This document shows positions 42,762-54,275 of a DNA stretch of 64,000 nt, in pieces. Within the stretch, counting starts at the first letter, position 1. Each line of letters begins with the position of its first letter. Location of the stretch: NCBI GenBank assembly GCA_038025085.1, contig CM076147.1:41724766-41788765 (forward strand), given 5' to 3'. Under the pieces are notes generated by a model, which saw only the letters and a list, made by a program, of their open reading frames with translations, was not told where the DNA came from and searched no databases. This DNA comes from Tetragonia tetragonoides. Lineage: Eukaryota > Streptophyta > Magnoliopsida > Caryophyllales > Aizoaceae. The translations under genes were made by a program, and so were the position numbers.

Positions 42762-45009
42762 CTTTGAAGCCAAACTCAAAAAACACAAATTGTTCCTTGA
42801 ATACCAAAAATCAAAACCCTTTCTTGTTTCCCCTAAATTTTCTTTCTTGAATCAGAATTGAACTGAAACCCAACACTCCTGAGCTGAAATCCCCTATGCC
42901 CAGAAGAACAAATGCCTCAAATCCCAAAAAAAAAAAGAAGAAGAGAAAATTGAGACAAAATAATGGGAACCCAGATCAGAAGGTGGGTGAAGGGACAAAG
43001 TACTTGGGACAGATTCCAAGGAAACAAATTATTTAGTATTATTAATAAAAAATGTTAGTAATTGCTTTCCTATTTGGGGTTTTTGTCTTTCTTGATTTTT
43101 TTGGTGTGTTTCTTGTATAAGGGTCGATTATGGTGGCTGTAAAACTTCGTCAAAGAAATGGGAGGATGTCCTCAACTGCTTTCTTCTCTCTCTCCATTTT
43201 TTCTCTCTCCGGAATTAATTATTATTACAAGTTGTTTAGTAGTCCTATATTAATTTCAGAACTAAACAGTCAAATATATGGTTATTTGTTTGTTCGGTTA
43301 ATAACTATTTTTGCTGGAACGCCATTGGATGATGACGAAAAGAGAGGGCGAGAGAGGCGTCATATCATTGAGGCCCCTTATTGATCGCCATTTTCGCGGG
43401 GGATTTTGCAAAGTGGTTTTTTTTTTTTGAGAAGAATTTTGCAAAGTGTTATTTTGGCTTTCTGTAACAAAATAAATATATATTTTTTTGTTTGATTTTG
43501 TTTTGACAAGAATTCAGAAAAATCGTGGGTCCTTGTTTTTCTTTTTTCAGTGTCTGACGAAAATCGTGGGAGCTTGTTAGAAAAGGGTTTTATTTTAGTT
43601 TTCATTTTTGTTGTTGTTTTTCTGGGTGTTTTGTGTTATTAAAATTTCCCGATTTCATTAAAAACGATTATATAAGTATTTTCCCAGCTCATACACAGCT
43701 GAATTCTTAGATGGGATTATTGGCTTATTGCTGCTGTCAAAGACTACAAAGTACAAAGGTTACAATACTTCTAATGGAGAAGAAAGGTCACAATGAACAA
43801 TCCATTTTTTTTCCCATAATTCATGTGTTTTAATAAGATTTAATTGAGCCTTTGTAATGTGACATACACTAAAAGTAATTCAACACATCCTTTATCAATG
43901 CCTTAGAGTTCAAACAGCCTTGTAACATCAAATCTAGTTAAAAACGTTAATGACATAAATAGAGGTCCAAGTAAATTGTAAACTTTGGGGTTCTGATTAT
44001 GAGGCTGGGATGAATTGTCAAATGGGTTGACCCAATAAGTTAAGGATCGTGTCATTTTCGTGTTTGGGTGGGGGTCGGTTACGAGTTGATTTTTGCGTCA
44101 ATTTAATTCATTTTTCCAGATTGTAAATGGATTCGGATAAAGAAAATTGTGTCAGGACCCTGAAAAAACGAGTCGGAATCGAGTCAGCTTGGCAGCTCTA
44201 GGTTGGGTTCTTATTCCTACCAATTTTTATAGGAATTAAATTGTACTCTCAAGATTATTTTGCTCAATCGGTCAATCCTATGATAGAAATTATTTTGGGT
44301 TTCATTTCAGAATGAAATCACTTATATTTGAACTTGGTGTAGGTATATTTGAGAGCACATAAAAAATAAGTACTTAATTAAATGGTATGCTCATGACTTG
44401 AGTACCTAGGTAAGTAGGTATGTACATTTTCTCAACTTAAATAGGTTGGGTCTTTCTCGATTTTAAAACATGGACCATAAACACATAGTGGGCTGAGCAC
44501 AGCTACTTGAATTAAAATTAGATTGAGCCCAAAGAATGAACACATGTCCCCAGTGATTGAGTACTATCCTTAAGTTTACAATTTACTCGATCACCTACGA
44601 ATTTAGGCCTAAACCCGCCTACAGAAATGCACAGATGTCCCTTAAAAAACAAGAATTATATCTATATGGCCTAAACAGCAAGATATGAATATTCTTGATG
44701 GTAGTAAAGCTAAGGCATAACCCTCCATCACTTCAAGTACTAGTAACATATAAAAAGTTCCCTTATGCTTTGGTCTAAATGCTACGAAAACCCAAAGCAC
44801 AAACAGAATAACAAAAAGAACAAAAGCTTCACTGCCACAGTTTGTAAAGTGCACCTTCCATTTTCCCTACATAAACCTCTCAAATAACCGATAGCTTACA
44901 TCAAAAACTAAATTAAGGTCTTACAAATCCTCTGTTGTCCCCTGCATTTTCCTTCTCTTATATTAAATAAAAAGGGCATTGAGTTTGATTTTCGATCGCT
45001 TCAATCACC
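42762..45009. other. Divergent intergenic region
   Basis: Lies between the Rab-GAP start (minus strand) and the phytocyanin start (plus strand). The first 250 bases are the Rab-GAP leader and promoter side; the last 100 are the phytocyanin promoter, with tatattaaataaa near 44959. Nothing else is recognisable. Confidence 0.5.
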
Positions 45010-45835
45010 ATGGCCAAGGGTAATTACGGCAATTACTCACTGCACGCTCTTGGGCTCTTTAGTCTTGTATTGTTCATACATAAAGGTGATGCAACAACAT
45101 TTACAGTAGGTGGCTCCAAGGGTTGGTCTGTTCCCTCTGATAATAATCCTGTTTTTAATCAATGGGCTGAAAAAATGCGGTTTCAAACTGGCGATTCACT
45201 ATGTAAGGCTCCGTTCTCCTTAGCTTAATTTTACTTAAATTCAGTTCAGTTCATGTGAAATTTATGACTCGATGATTTTTCTTTTGTTTGTTCAATGATC
45301 ACAGTTTCTAACTAACTGTTTTTAACATATGAAATTCTCACAAGGTGGATTTTCTATACTTGTTTTGTATGTCCCTCTAGTGTTTGTGTACGCACCAGCA
45401 AGTGACTCAGTGCTCCGAGTGAAAAAAGAGGACTTCACAAGCTGCACCACAAACTCACCCCTAGAGAAATTTACTGATGGTCACACAGTGTACAAGTTCA
45501 ACCAGTCAGGCCCTCACTATTTCATCAGTGGCAACAAAGACAATTGCCTTAAGAATGAGAAGATTGTGGTTGTGGTTATGGCTGATAGGAACAAGAAAGC
45601 AGCAGCACCCCTCCAATCACCACCTGCCCCTCAGCCCTCGCTCGCCCCACCAGCCCCTGCTCCAGTTGCCGATCAGCCTACCGCCTCTCCACCGGGATCA
45701 AACGTTGCTCAGTTTACTCCTGCTCCCTCAGATGAGTCTGATCGCCCTCGTAGTGCTGCTGATGCCTCATTTGTCATGAGTTTTGTGGGTTCTGTTGGAG
45801 CCTTTGTGGGTTCTTCTCTTCTCCTAGCTTTCTGA
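45010..45835 (+). CDS. Early nodulin-like phytocyanin, GPI-anchored
   Basis: Exons 45010-45202 and 45381-45835 give 215 aa. Residues 1-27 are a signal peptide. A plastocyanin-like domain spans about 28-130 (TFTVGGSKGWSVP, NQWAEKMRFQTGDSLLFVYAPASDSVL, FTDGHTVYKFNQSGPHYFISGNKDNC). The cysteine of NKDNC is kept, but the copper-binding His after it is absent (LKNEK), as in ENODL proteins that do not bind type I copper. Residues about 135-195 are Pro/Ala/Ser-rich (APAPV, SPPGS), typical of arabinogalactan-type glycosylation. The C-terminal hydrophobic stretch is the GPI signal. The protein is predicted on the outer plasma membrane with a wall-related or signalling role. The intron splits the Leu codon of GDSLLFVY (phase 1), the conserved phytocyanin position. 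Confidence 0.93.
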
Positions 45836-46220
45836 TTGGTCTAGGAGGATATACAAATACATACATAATGTGATGATTTTCTTTTGTTGTGGATTGTCAA
45901 TTGTGATTATATATACTCTATAATGTATGTGTCTTGTGAATTTTGCTTCTCAAGGTTATTGTTGTTGCTGATTATTTGTCATGATGAATGAATAAAGAGA
46001 GTTGGGATTGTCATGTGATTATTAAGTTGTTAATTATTTGTATAGGGAAAATAAATACAAATGATTAGAAATTATTCTCTTCAAATTAGTGGAAGTGGCA
46101 AGAATTAAACCCAAATTCATAACTTGTATAATTGTATTACTATATTCTTGAAAACTCCAAAATTTATTTATTACAAAAACTTCAAATTAATGAGTTGTAT
46201 TGTGTAAGTACTTTCATCAT

Positions 46221-47564
46221 GTATTTTTGGGACCATGATACACATACACTAAGTGTATGTAGGGAGATATACACAAATAATCTTAACCATCCACATGTCT
46301 ATAATTAAGAATCTTTTTTTTCAACTTGTGGAGTAAATAGAAAGGCCAATGGAGGGAAAAAAATAACATTTGGAGCCAAAAAAAAAGCGGGAAAGAGAAT
46401 GTAAATGGCCAAAGAAAAACATGAGAGAGAAAATAGAAACAAAATAATCAAACGAGTTCCATTGTTTCCGGTCATCTTCCAACTTCTCCGATTACTTTCC
46501 GGCGACGTCCATTAAAAATGGAAAGCAGCCCATTTGTTATCGACTGTTAATTATTTCATACGGTAATTCTTTCACGCCCATATTTTCCGGGAAATATTAT
46601 ACCATTTTTTCCGATTATTTTTCAAACGAAGAGTGAAGTTCGTTCCTGATAAGTATGAGAAAACTTCGTGTTTATCGAAAAGTTATCTTTGTTTTTGTCG
46701 AAAAGTTGTTTTTCGTATGATTGTCAAAGTAGGTGATTAGTGTATATATTGGTAGCAAAACCATTTTCAATTGTAAACTTTTAAATGTCATTGTTGGTAG
46801 CAAAAATTATGTTGGCGGATGTTAATTTCTGTTATTTTGCTTTCAGGATTGAAGGTAACAACTATATGGCAAATTTAGTTTGTACTTTTATTTACATTAG
46901 TAAAGTCCCTGGTAGCAAAATGCATTCCTGATTGCAAAATTAGTAGTAGTTGGATATCATGTTAGTGAGGACTTTGGTAGCAAAATCACACCCCTTCCAA
47001 ATTAATATTTTACCACAACTCACCGAAAAAAATGGCATAATCCACAAAAAAAAAAAAAAAAAAAAAAGATTTATCGATTTTATCTCGACAGATTGTAGCA
47101 TGAATATTTGTGGGTGTCTAAATCAACTAGAAAATTCTATATTTCACTGATTTTGAAAATTTCTAATTTTCGTCGAAAAATAAGTCCGTCGTTTTAATGT
47201 TGAAGGGGTTGCGCCTGTTGGAGAGAGAGAGGGACATGTGAGACAGTGGGGCTTCACGAATGCCGCTGCAAGGTCGCCGGAAAAATGTAAAAGCAGGGGG
47301 AGATTCATCTAATTCAATTAGTTTCTAATATCTAAAAAAATATTAATTATAATTTGTTAGTATTAAATGACTTTTTGTTTTTCCATTTGAATTTCAAATC
47401 CAAAATTTCAAAATCAGTTTGAAATTTCATTTGAAAAAGATTCTTGCCCATATTTAATGAGATTCACCCAATATTCAAGTAGCTTGCCAAGTGTAAGGTT
47501 CAGATACTTTGTGTATATCTAGCTACATACACTTAGTGTACATGTAGCCTTTTCCGTATTTTTG
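46221..47564. mobile_element. Non-autonomous Mutator-like element, 9-bp target duplication
   Basis: The element 46230-47555 is 1326 bases, flanked by perfect gtatttttg at 46221-46229 and 47556-47564. The terminal inverted repeats are about 50 bases. The cores tacactaagtgtatgtag and agatatacacaaa are identical at both ends, while the outermost 24 bases match at 18. Long TIRs with a 9-bp duplication are diagnostic of the Mutator superfamily. The interior has several ggtagcaaaa words (near 46750, 46796, 46911, 46975) and no transposase. Confidence 0.85.
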
Positions 47565-48020
47565 TTCTGTCCTCCTTAGCTTAATTTCAGTTTAGTTCAT
47601 GCGAAATTTATCACTCACAATTTATTCCAAAATAAGTTCATGATGATACTTATGGCATTTGAAAGATTTCAAAATATACTTTCAAATGAGTTTAATATTA
47701 AATATGTTCGGACAAGTTTTAAATTGTTTAATGTTAAGTTAAGTTAAAAAAAATTCAATTGAGTTTAGTTTAACTCAATTTTTCCGGTTCAAAAGATTTG
47801 AGCCTTTAATGATTAATGGAGTACATATTTGATCTTACATTTTATCCATAATTTCTTTTCTTTTCTTTTTTTTATATATTTGATCTTACAAGAATACTTA
47901 AAGGAAGAATTTGGAAAGAAACTTCTTTATCCTTGCCGTTCTCAGAATTTTTTGGAAGTTCTTTGGAAGACGCAAACAAAGACCCTTCATTAAAGAAAAT
48001 AGTTGTAATCAAACTACAAA
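47565..48020. other. Intergenic, AT-rich
   Basis: No gene or repeat recognised between the Mutator-like element and the tRNA gene. Confidence 0.45.
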
Positions 48021-48093
48021 GCCTGTCTAGCTCAGTTGGTAGAGCGCAAGGCTCTTAACCTTGTGGTCGTGGGTTCGAGCCCCACGGTGGGCG
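48021..48093 (+). tRNA. tRNA-Lys (anticodon CUU)
   Basis: A 73-base cloverleaf: acceptor gcctgtc pairs with ggtgggc (with G-U pairs), box A tagctcagttggtagagc, anticodon stem caagg/ccttg around loop ctcttaa giving anticodon CTT, and box B gggttcgagcccc. The discriminator is G. It lacks an encoded CCA and an intron, as expected for a nuclear gene. The downstream sequence gattgtttttatttt offers a T-run terminator. Confidence 0.95.
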
Positions 48094-48221
48094 ATTGTTT
48101 TTATTTTCCAGCTAGGCTTTTCTCTCCAAGGGGTAAACAAGTAAATTACAAGGAATGGGAATAATCATCCACCTCATCAATTATTCGGACAAACCGAAGT
48201 GACAACTCAATAGCACGATAA

Positions 48222-48244
48222 CACGGTGGGCGATTGTTTTTATT
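48222..48244 (+). repeat. Second copy of the tRNA 3' end and flank
   Basis: Twenty-three bases beginning cacggtgggcgattg repeat exactly the sequence at 48083-48105, which covers the last 11 bases of the tRNA gene plus its 12-base downstream flank. There is no tRNA body with this copy. Confidence 0.8.
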
Positions 48245-49005
48245 ATATATTAGATTTGATTGACAAGTGACCAGCATAACGACAAAACATGAATATATAC
48301 AGATTTACATAGAGAATATGTATTAAGTAAGAAAGTTGATTTGACCCCTCACAAGTTTAGTACATGAACTGCAGGCTATTTAGCAAAGATTATAAGCAAG
48401 CAAAGTCTCAAGGGAGATAAGAAATAGAGAGAGAATGCCAGAACAAGAGGTCAGTTCTTGTGACTGATTGTCTGATGCACACTAAGCAAATTGAAATGAG
48501 GGACGTAGGGTCGTATTTATAGTTGGACGAAGTACGGTTGCGGGGGTGAAAGCCGCTAAGGGCTGCCGATCGATAGCAGGAGCTGCCCTTGAGGAGTGAA
48601 AAGACAATTTTACCCTTGAGTATGTGAAAAGGCGATTTTGCCCTCGGCTATGTAATATCCCGTATATTTGAAGTATTTTTCTAAAATATTATTTATTTTA
48701 TAAGGTGATATTTATATAGTTTTTTTTGAATTTGGTGTATTTGTTTTGCCTTTATTAAAAAAAGAAGTGTATTTGAGTTGTCTAAACCGACTTGGTTTAT
48801 TCACTACCTTTTCCCCTTTGGTTTTATATCTCTCTCTCCCAAACCCTTTCTTCTCCTTCTTATTTCTCTTTCGCGTACAAATCCACGACTCACCAAAACC
48901 ACTACCACGGTTCTCCAGTCTCCACCACTGCCATCTCCTTCGCTTTTTCTCCAAAACTATACTGTTGTTGCTGCTACTTTCCTGATGGGTTGAATTCTTT
49001 ACTGT

Positions 49006-49303
49006 TGAGGAAATGCTTGAAATGAGGGTAATGATTAAGGGGGTAATAGGTAGAATTATAGGCTAAAATGGAGGGTGTAGGAGATATTGGGTGTTAGATT
49101 TTGTGAAGAGAAGGGTAATCATTCCCCCCATTTTGGGGGGTAAAAGTTACTCACCCTCCCCTTAGAGTAATGCATTACCCCCCTTTCTCCCTTCATTTCC
49201 TCCATAACCCCCTTAATCACTACCCCATCGCCACCTTCCTATTTTACCCTTTAATTTGTTTCATTACCCCTTAATCATTACCCCTAATCCAAGCATGCCC
49301 TGA
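49006..49303. mobile_element. Tourist-like MITE
   Basis: The element 49009-49300 (292 bases) has inverted ends of about 34 bases. The right end reads ggg-catgcttggattagg on its reverse strand; the left reads ggaaatgcttgaaatg, and both continue gtaatgattaagggg. The 3-base flanks tga/tga may be the target duplication. The ggg-catg-ttgg terminus recalls PIF/Harbinger Tourist elements. Confidence 0.65.
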
Positions 49304-49884
49304 GGGTCGGCTTTCGCGGCTCTATCTCTCCTATGTTCTGAGTTTGTGCGGCTGTCCAGCCCACTTCCGTCTCTCTGTTTGCTTAGCCTTGATGCTATAG
49401 ATTCCGGCGACAACCACCCCTACACGCCACCTAATTCGCTGGTTTGTGTGATTACTAAACCCTAGAATTATTTTGGGTATTTGTTGATTTAATTTCTGAA
49501 TTGGGTTTTGATTATATATTGTATGATTATTGATTGATTGAAGGATATGGATGCTTAATTAGATTTGGATGGTTCAATTAGAGGTAACCCTTTCTAGTCT
49601 CTTTCGAGTTGGATGTTAATATCTCTTTTATGTGTGATTTGGTTGTGTTTGTATCTGATATTGTACATGTCTATGCAATGGCTGAATTTGAGTATTGATT
49701 ATATTATATGGTATTTTTGTGGGAGTATATTATAAGTTTGCTTATTGTTTGATGTGTGTGTAGCCTGGTTGTACAAGGAGTAGAGAGTTAGTGTAGATAG
49801 TGTTGATATATTACTTCTAAGGATGGAACCCATGAATTTTTGTATAGTGGTTGGCTGTTTAAGCAAAGTAAGTGATAAACCAAG

Positions 49885-51508
49885 TGTGATACCCCAATAT
49901 TTTCTATAATTATTACATTGATTTATAAATAATTTTGGAGATTAAATCGTAATTATATTCAATGATTCGATTTATCCAATTAAAGCCATAATAATATTAA
50001 TTATTATCATGGACTTTCATAAATTGTACATATCAAATTTGGGGAGTTTAATTGAAATATTTTATATGTGAATAAGAATTATTCATATTGTTTTAATTAG
50101 TTTTAATTAGCTATTTAAATCAGAAAATTATTAAATAAATTTCTAAACCTACAAGTATTTGACTTGGGTTGACTGAGGGCCTATTTAAAGAAAAAGAGTA
50201 GACAATTAATTAGTTTTCACAACTGAGCAAACCGTCAAAAATTTTCTCTCTCCTATCCTTTGATGCCTAGACTTTCTTTCTGCTTAGCATTTACTCCTTA
50301 GTGATAGATGTTGCAGTAGCAACCCCTGGGTTTGTGACGGTTCAGTGGTGTCGAGTCGTGCACAGCGACGTCGATAGTTCTCAGGAAATCGTTGTAAATT
50401 CGGGGGTGTTACACCAAGAGTTGGTTGTATCTTTATTTTTGGGGACTCGTACCATATTTGTGAACTATATCAAAGTTGACCCGAGATGGGTATTTGAGAT
50501 GAGAATGATTAGATTATGGTTATGAGCTTACGATATGAATGTGGTTTGATATTGATCTTGGTTATTTGAGGTTTAGGCGTTGTTAGTTCTTTAGCTCTTG
50601 GCATGGGGGTGAGTAGCATAAGATTATTTCTTAGGTAATGAGCAGTAATTTATGAAATGGTTACATGGTTATAAGAATTGGTTCTAGAGTGGACTTTTGA
50701 GAGCCTGTGGGCTATATTATAAGCTATGGGGCCTATGGCCAAGTTATGGAATGATTTTGGTTTCTACGGTTGCACCGTCAGTTCACTTCCCACATTGTCG
50801 AGGCTAGGAGCTAGTGACTGAGAGCGATTGACACACCATTTGAGTATATTGAGATACTACTATGAACTGTGGGTATATATTATACTTGATAGGTCATTGT
50901 TAGTGACCTAGCTATTGGGACTAGTGATATGTATGTTAAGGTCTTATGGCCTGAGTTCTAGTACAAGAGCTTTTATTATTATTCGATAGAATGTTTGGTT
51001 ATTCAACTTTGATGATTGGTTGGTTTATGTGCTATGTGTGTGTGCATCCATTTTTCTTTAATGGTGGGCCTATGATGAACCTATGCGAAATTTGTTTGCA
51101 TGGGGGAGTAGACTGGAGTATGTCTTGCAGGTTGATTGATTTTGAAGATTTTGTTTCCTAGATGGACCAGTTGATTCAGAACCGTCAGAAGATTATTAAA
51201 CATGTCTTTTGTTGACAGTGGTTGTAATAAATAGATTTTATATAGTTAGCTGGTTTATTGGTATTTTATAAGATTTGCCTTGCACTCATTCTATGAGTGA
51301 GTACGTGGTAGTGACACCTCAGATTGGTTAGGAGTCTTCCGCTGTCAGTTTGGATCTTTTGTATTGGTTTGGTTGTATTTTTTGTTTAAGCAGGTTTTAT
51401 AAATGGTCAGTAACTTGGGATGTCTATTTACAAATGAAACTATGCCCGAATTTGGCTTGAGTTTATTCAATTTTATTTATTTATTATTTAGAAAATCCTG
51501 GTGTTACA
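49885..51508 (+). mobile_element. LTR-like block, possibly a solo LTR
   Basis: Begins TGTGATACCCC and ends GGTGTTACA, imperfect TG...CA termini as in many plant Ty3-type LTRs, and is 1624 bases long without open reading frames. The five bases on either side do not match, and no primer-binding site or polypurine tract was seen, so an old or truncated LTR is the most that can be said. Sequence near 48651 (tgtaatatcccgtatat) resembles another LTR start. Confidence 0.4.
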
Positions 51509-52008
51509 GATTATGACTGGGAATGTATCATTGAAAAGCTCTTGTGCGTGTGAGGCTACTGAATGGAGCAGAGATGAAAGCAGGGTCGATTTGAATAATC
51601 AAACCTTATTTACCTATCAAAACATAATAGCAAACACGCACATATAAAGTTACTCATTTCATCGATCACCGGGCTTCTACGGAGAAGATCGACGAAACTT
51701 TTTAGACATCTACAGACCGAACGAATTATAGGCTTATAATTATTATTAGTAGTGTTATCTAAACCGTAATGGTTACACATTATCCCAACAAATTATAAGG
51801 TAAGTGTCAAATGAAACCATTAAACTTTAGAAACTTTTCTTCTTGCACGATTTATCTCCGTATCATTAAGTTTCTGAATACGCCACTGAGTATGAGTACT
51901 TGACAAAGTAGACATTAACAATTTTCCTATCTCCAACACATAGATAAACTCCATATATAATACTATATTAATATTACACAAGTTCTTACTATCTGAATTG
52001 TGAGTATA

Positions 52009-52229
52009 TAGGTAGGTTTTTTTTTTTTTTGATAAGGCAAGATAGTCGGTCTCTAGGACTTTACATCATAGGGATGGGGGAATGCTCATAAGCCCACAAC
52101 ATACATATATCACCTTTTACCTTTTAGTTCTAGAATTGAGGATAATAAGCATTGAACCTGAACTATTAAATTGGAGGTGTAGGTACTTTATCATTAAGCC
52201 ACCCAACTTATGCTCCAGTACGTAGGTAG
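52009..52229 (-). mobile_element. tRNA-derived SINE, minus strand
   Basis: On the minus strand it has box A-like ggcttaatgataaagta near 52200, box B-like caggttcaatgc near 52165, and an A tail corresponding to the T-run at 52017-52030. Flanks taggtag at 52009-52015 and 52223-52229 may be the target duplication (7 bases). Confidence 0.65.
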
Positions 52230-52453
52230 TTGAATATATGAATATGATAGATGCACGTAGGTAGTTGAATATATGGATATGATGCACCTTTGATAAGATA
52301 CGTGTACAAGCAAGCACCAAGCTAAGCAACTTCAATTTGAAGAACCAAAGACCACTAAGTACTATATGTTATGTCCATTTAATGTAACTACTATGTATCT
52401 AGTGTCTATTTAATGTGACTACTATGTACATGGTGTCTATTTAATGTACTACA

Positions 52454-52634
52454 TAAGACTATCAATCGTGAGTTGGTCTAGTGGTGCCAGGGGCAAGATT
52501 TTGATAGGAAGGACCAAGGTTCGATTCCCCACAACTACGATTGGAAGGAGCGCAAAACTTTAACCCCGGGACCAGCTCCGAAATATTGAAAAATATTTAC
52601 CAATGTTTTCTTGACAAAAAAAATGTAAGACTAT
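52454..52634 (+). mobile_element. tRNA-derived SINE, plus strand
   Basis: Box A-like gtgagttggtctagtggtg at about 52468, box B-like aaggttcgattcccc near 52519, and an A-rich tail ending near 52623. Flanking taagactat at 52454-52462 and 52626-52634 is a 9-bp target duplication. Confidence 0.85.
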
Positions 52635-54177
52635 GACTCTATGAGGTTCTTTTTCCTTTCCATTTGGTGCGAACATTATTGTAAAGCTCTTGACACGTTG
52701 AAGTCTTGGGAGGGCTTCTAACTTTGAAGTAACTAAAAATTCTAGGTAGAAGTATACCTTTTGGAGTCAGGATATAATTATTTTACAACTTGACGCTAGT
52801 ACCCATACAGGGTCGTTTCTAGGCATAGGTTTCGAGGGTGACCGTCTAAGACCCAACTACTGAAAGGATTCAATGACGTAAAGAAAATACTAATATAGAT
52901 AACTTAGTGCAGTACCATAGTATAAAAATTATTCTAGTTCACTGGTTCTATGTGGGAATCATAGATCAGCAAATGCTTCCTCTACCTGAGATCAAGTCTC
53001 ATGGGTCTCATTTTATTTTATTTTTCCAAGCTTTGTTATGTGCTTTCTCTAGTGAACTGATATTTCTCATGGTCCTTGTTTTTATTTTTATTTTTATTTT
53101 TATTTTTTTTTTCTTTTTCAAGCGTTTTATTTCTTATCTTTGCACTTTTCCCTTATGCTTCTAGTTTGTGATCAATCAATTATGATGATTCTCATTTTTA
53201 AATCTTTTAAAAAAATTCATTCCTCACTCCAACTTTGTTTTAGTTATGTTATAATTAAAAAAAATAGTAAACATATGTATTATATACACACTAAATTGAA
53301 GTTGAATCCTTGCATATGCACTTACCAAGTATACTAACTTTAATTTATTTTAGTATAAAGTACGAGTTATTTTTTTTTTATCACCTTCTGAATCAATTAG
53401 CCGAAAGCATCCGCATCTAGGGTTAATTTTTACGTACATAATTTGTATTGCATATACCAGTTCATTCCGATATTAATACCTATCTTTACATGTGAGCCAA
53501 ACGATTTTTTTTTCTTTCGTGTGAGCATGTAGGGGGGATTTATGAGATGTTTTCTTAGCTTTTTCAAAAACATTCTTATAGTTGCAAGCTGGGTTCGTTG
53601 AACATACACCAACTGCAACTCTTTTTCAATTTCTCACTTTTTTTTTTGTGCAAAAGGGCCCTTATTCTTATTTCGCCCTAGGACCCCTAAAATGTTTGAG
53701 ACGGCGCTGTATCCATAATTCGCCTAAAAGAAAGAAAAAAGAAGAAAGAAATGGACACTAGTAATTTACTACTCCGTATCAGTTTACTAAGCATGGTCAC
53801 GCTTCGCAGCACTTAATTGACAATTTGAATTCATACAAAGGATGCATCTTTTTTCTCTCCACTAATCAAATGAAGGATGCATTTTTTTCCTCCTACTCAA
53901 CAAAGGATGCTTGAATCTTCAGAGTTTTGCTTATTTCATCACTAAATGACGCAGCACTATATTGACTAATATTTACGAATTCAAACAAAGGATACGGCGT
54001 ACTAGACTACGGGTACGCTCACAGTAGTCACTCCCATGCATGACTTATTAACCTCACACTTTGACTTTGGTTAATTGATCTACAAGTCTCAATAGATTTT
54101 CCTCTTCTGATATAGTTTATTTATTTCCGCCTCATGACACCAATATCTCTGTCAGAGCCTCACATACAGTTGACATA

Positions 54178-54212
54178 GCCCCAGCCCCAGCCCCAGCCCC
54201 AGCCCCAACCCC
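54178..54212 (+). repeat. (CCCCAG)n microsatellite
   Basis: About five to six tandem copies of the hexamer CCCCAG, ending in a CCCCAA variant, roughly 65 bases upstream of the P450 start codon. Confidence 0.85.
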
Positions 54213-54275
54213 TAGGATTCAATTAATAAACCCATATATATTCACGTACCAAACATATTCACGTACTATCCCAAG

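Larger units (their letters stand above)
51509..54275. other. Intergenic region with two SINEs, P450 promoter side
   Basis: Apart from the SINEs listed separately, it holds a direct duplication of cgtaggtagttgaatatatg at 52221 and 52255, T-rich tracts near 53090, and the CCCCAG repeat before the P450 gene. No gene seen. Confidence 0.5.

Noticed and set aside
48712..49025. Overlapping frames rich in Leu/Ser/Phe or Arg/Lys
   Set aside because: Products of a pyrimidine-rich strand; no conservation recognised.
49880..51513. Complete LTR retrotransposon at 49.9-51.5 kb
   Set aside because: No coding region, primer-binding site, second LTR or matching 5-bp flanks; kept only as an LTR-like block.
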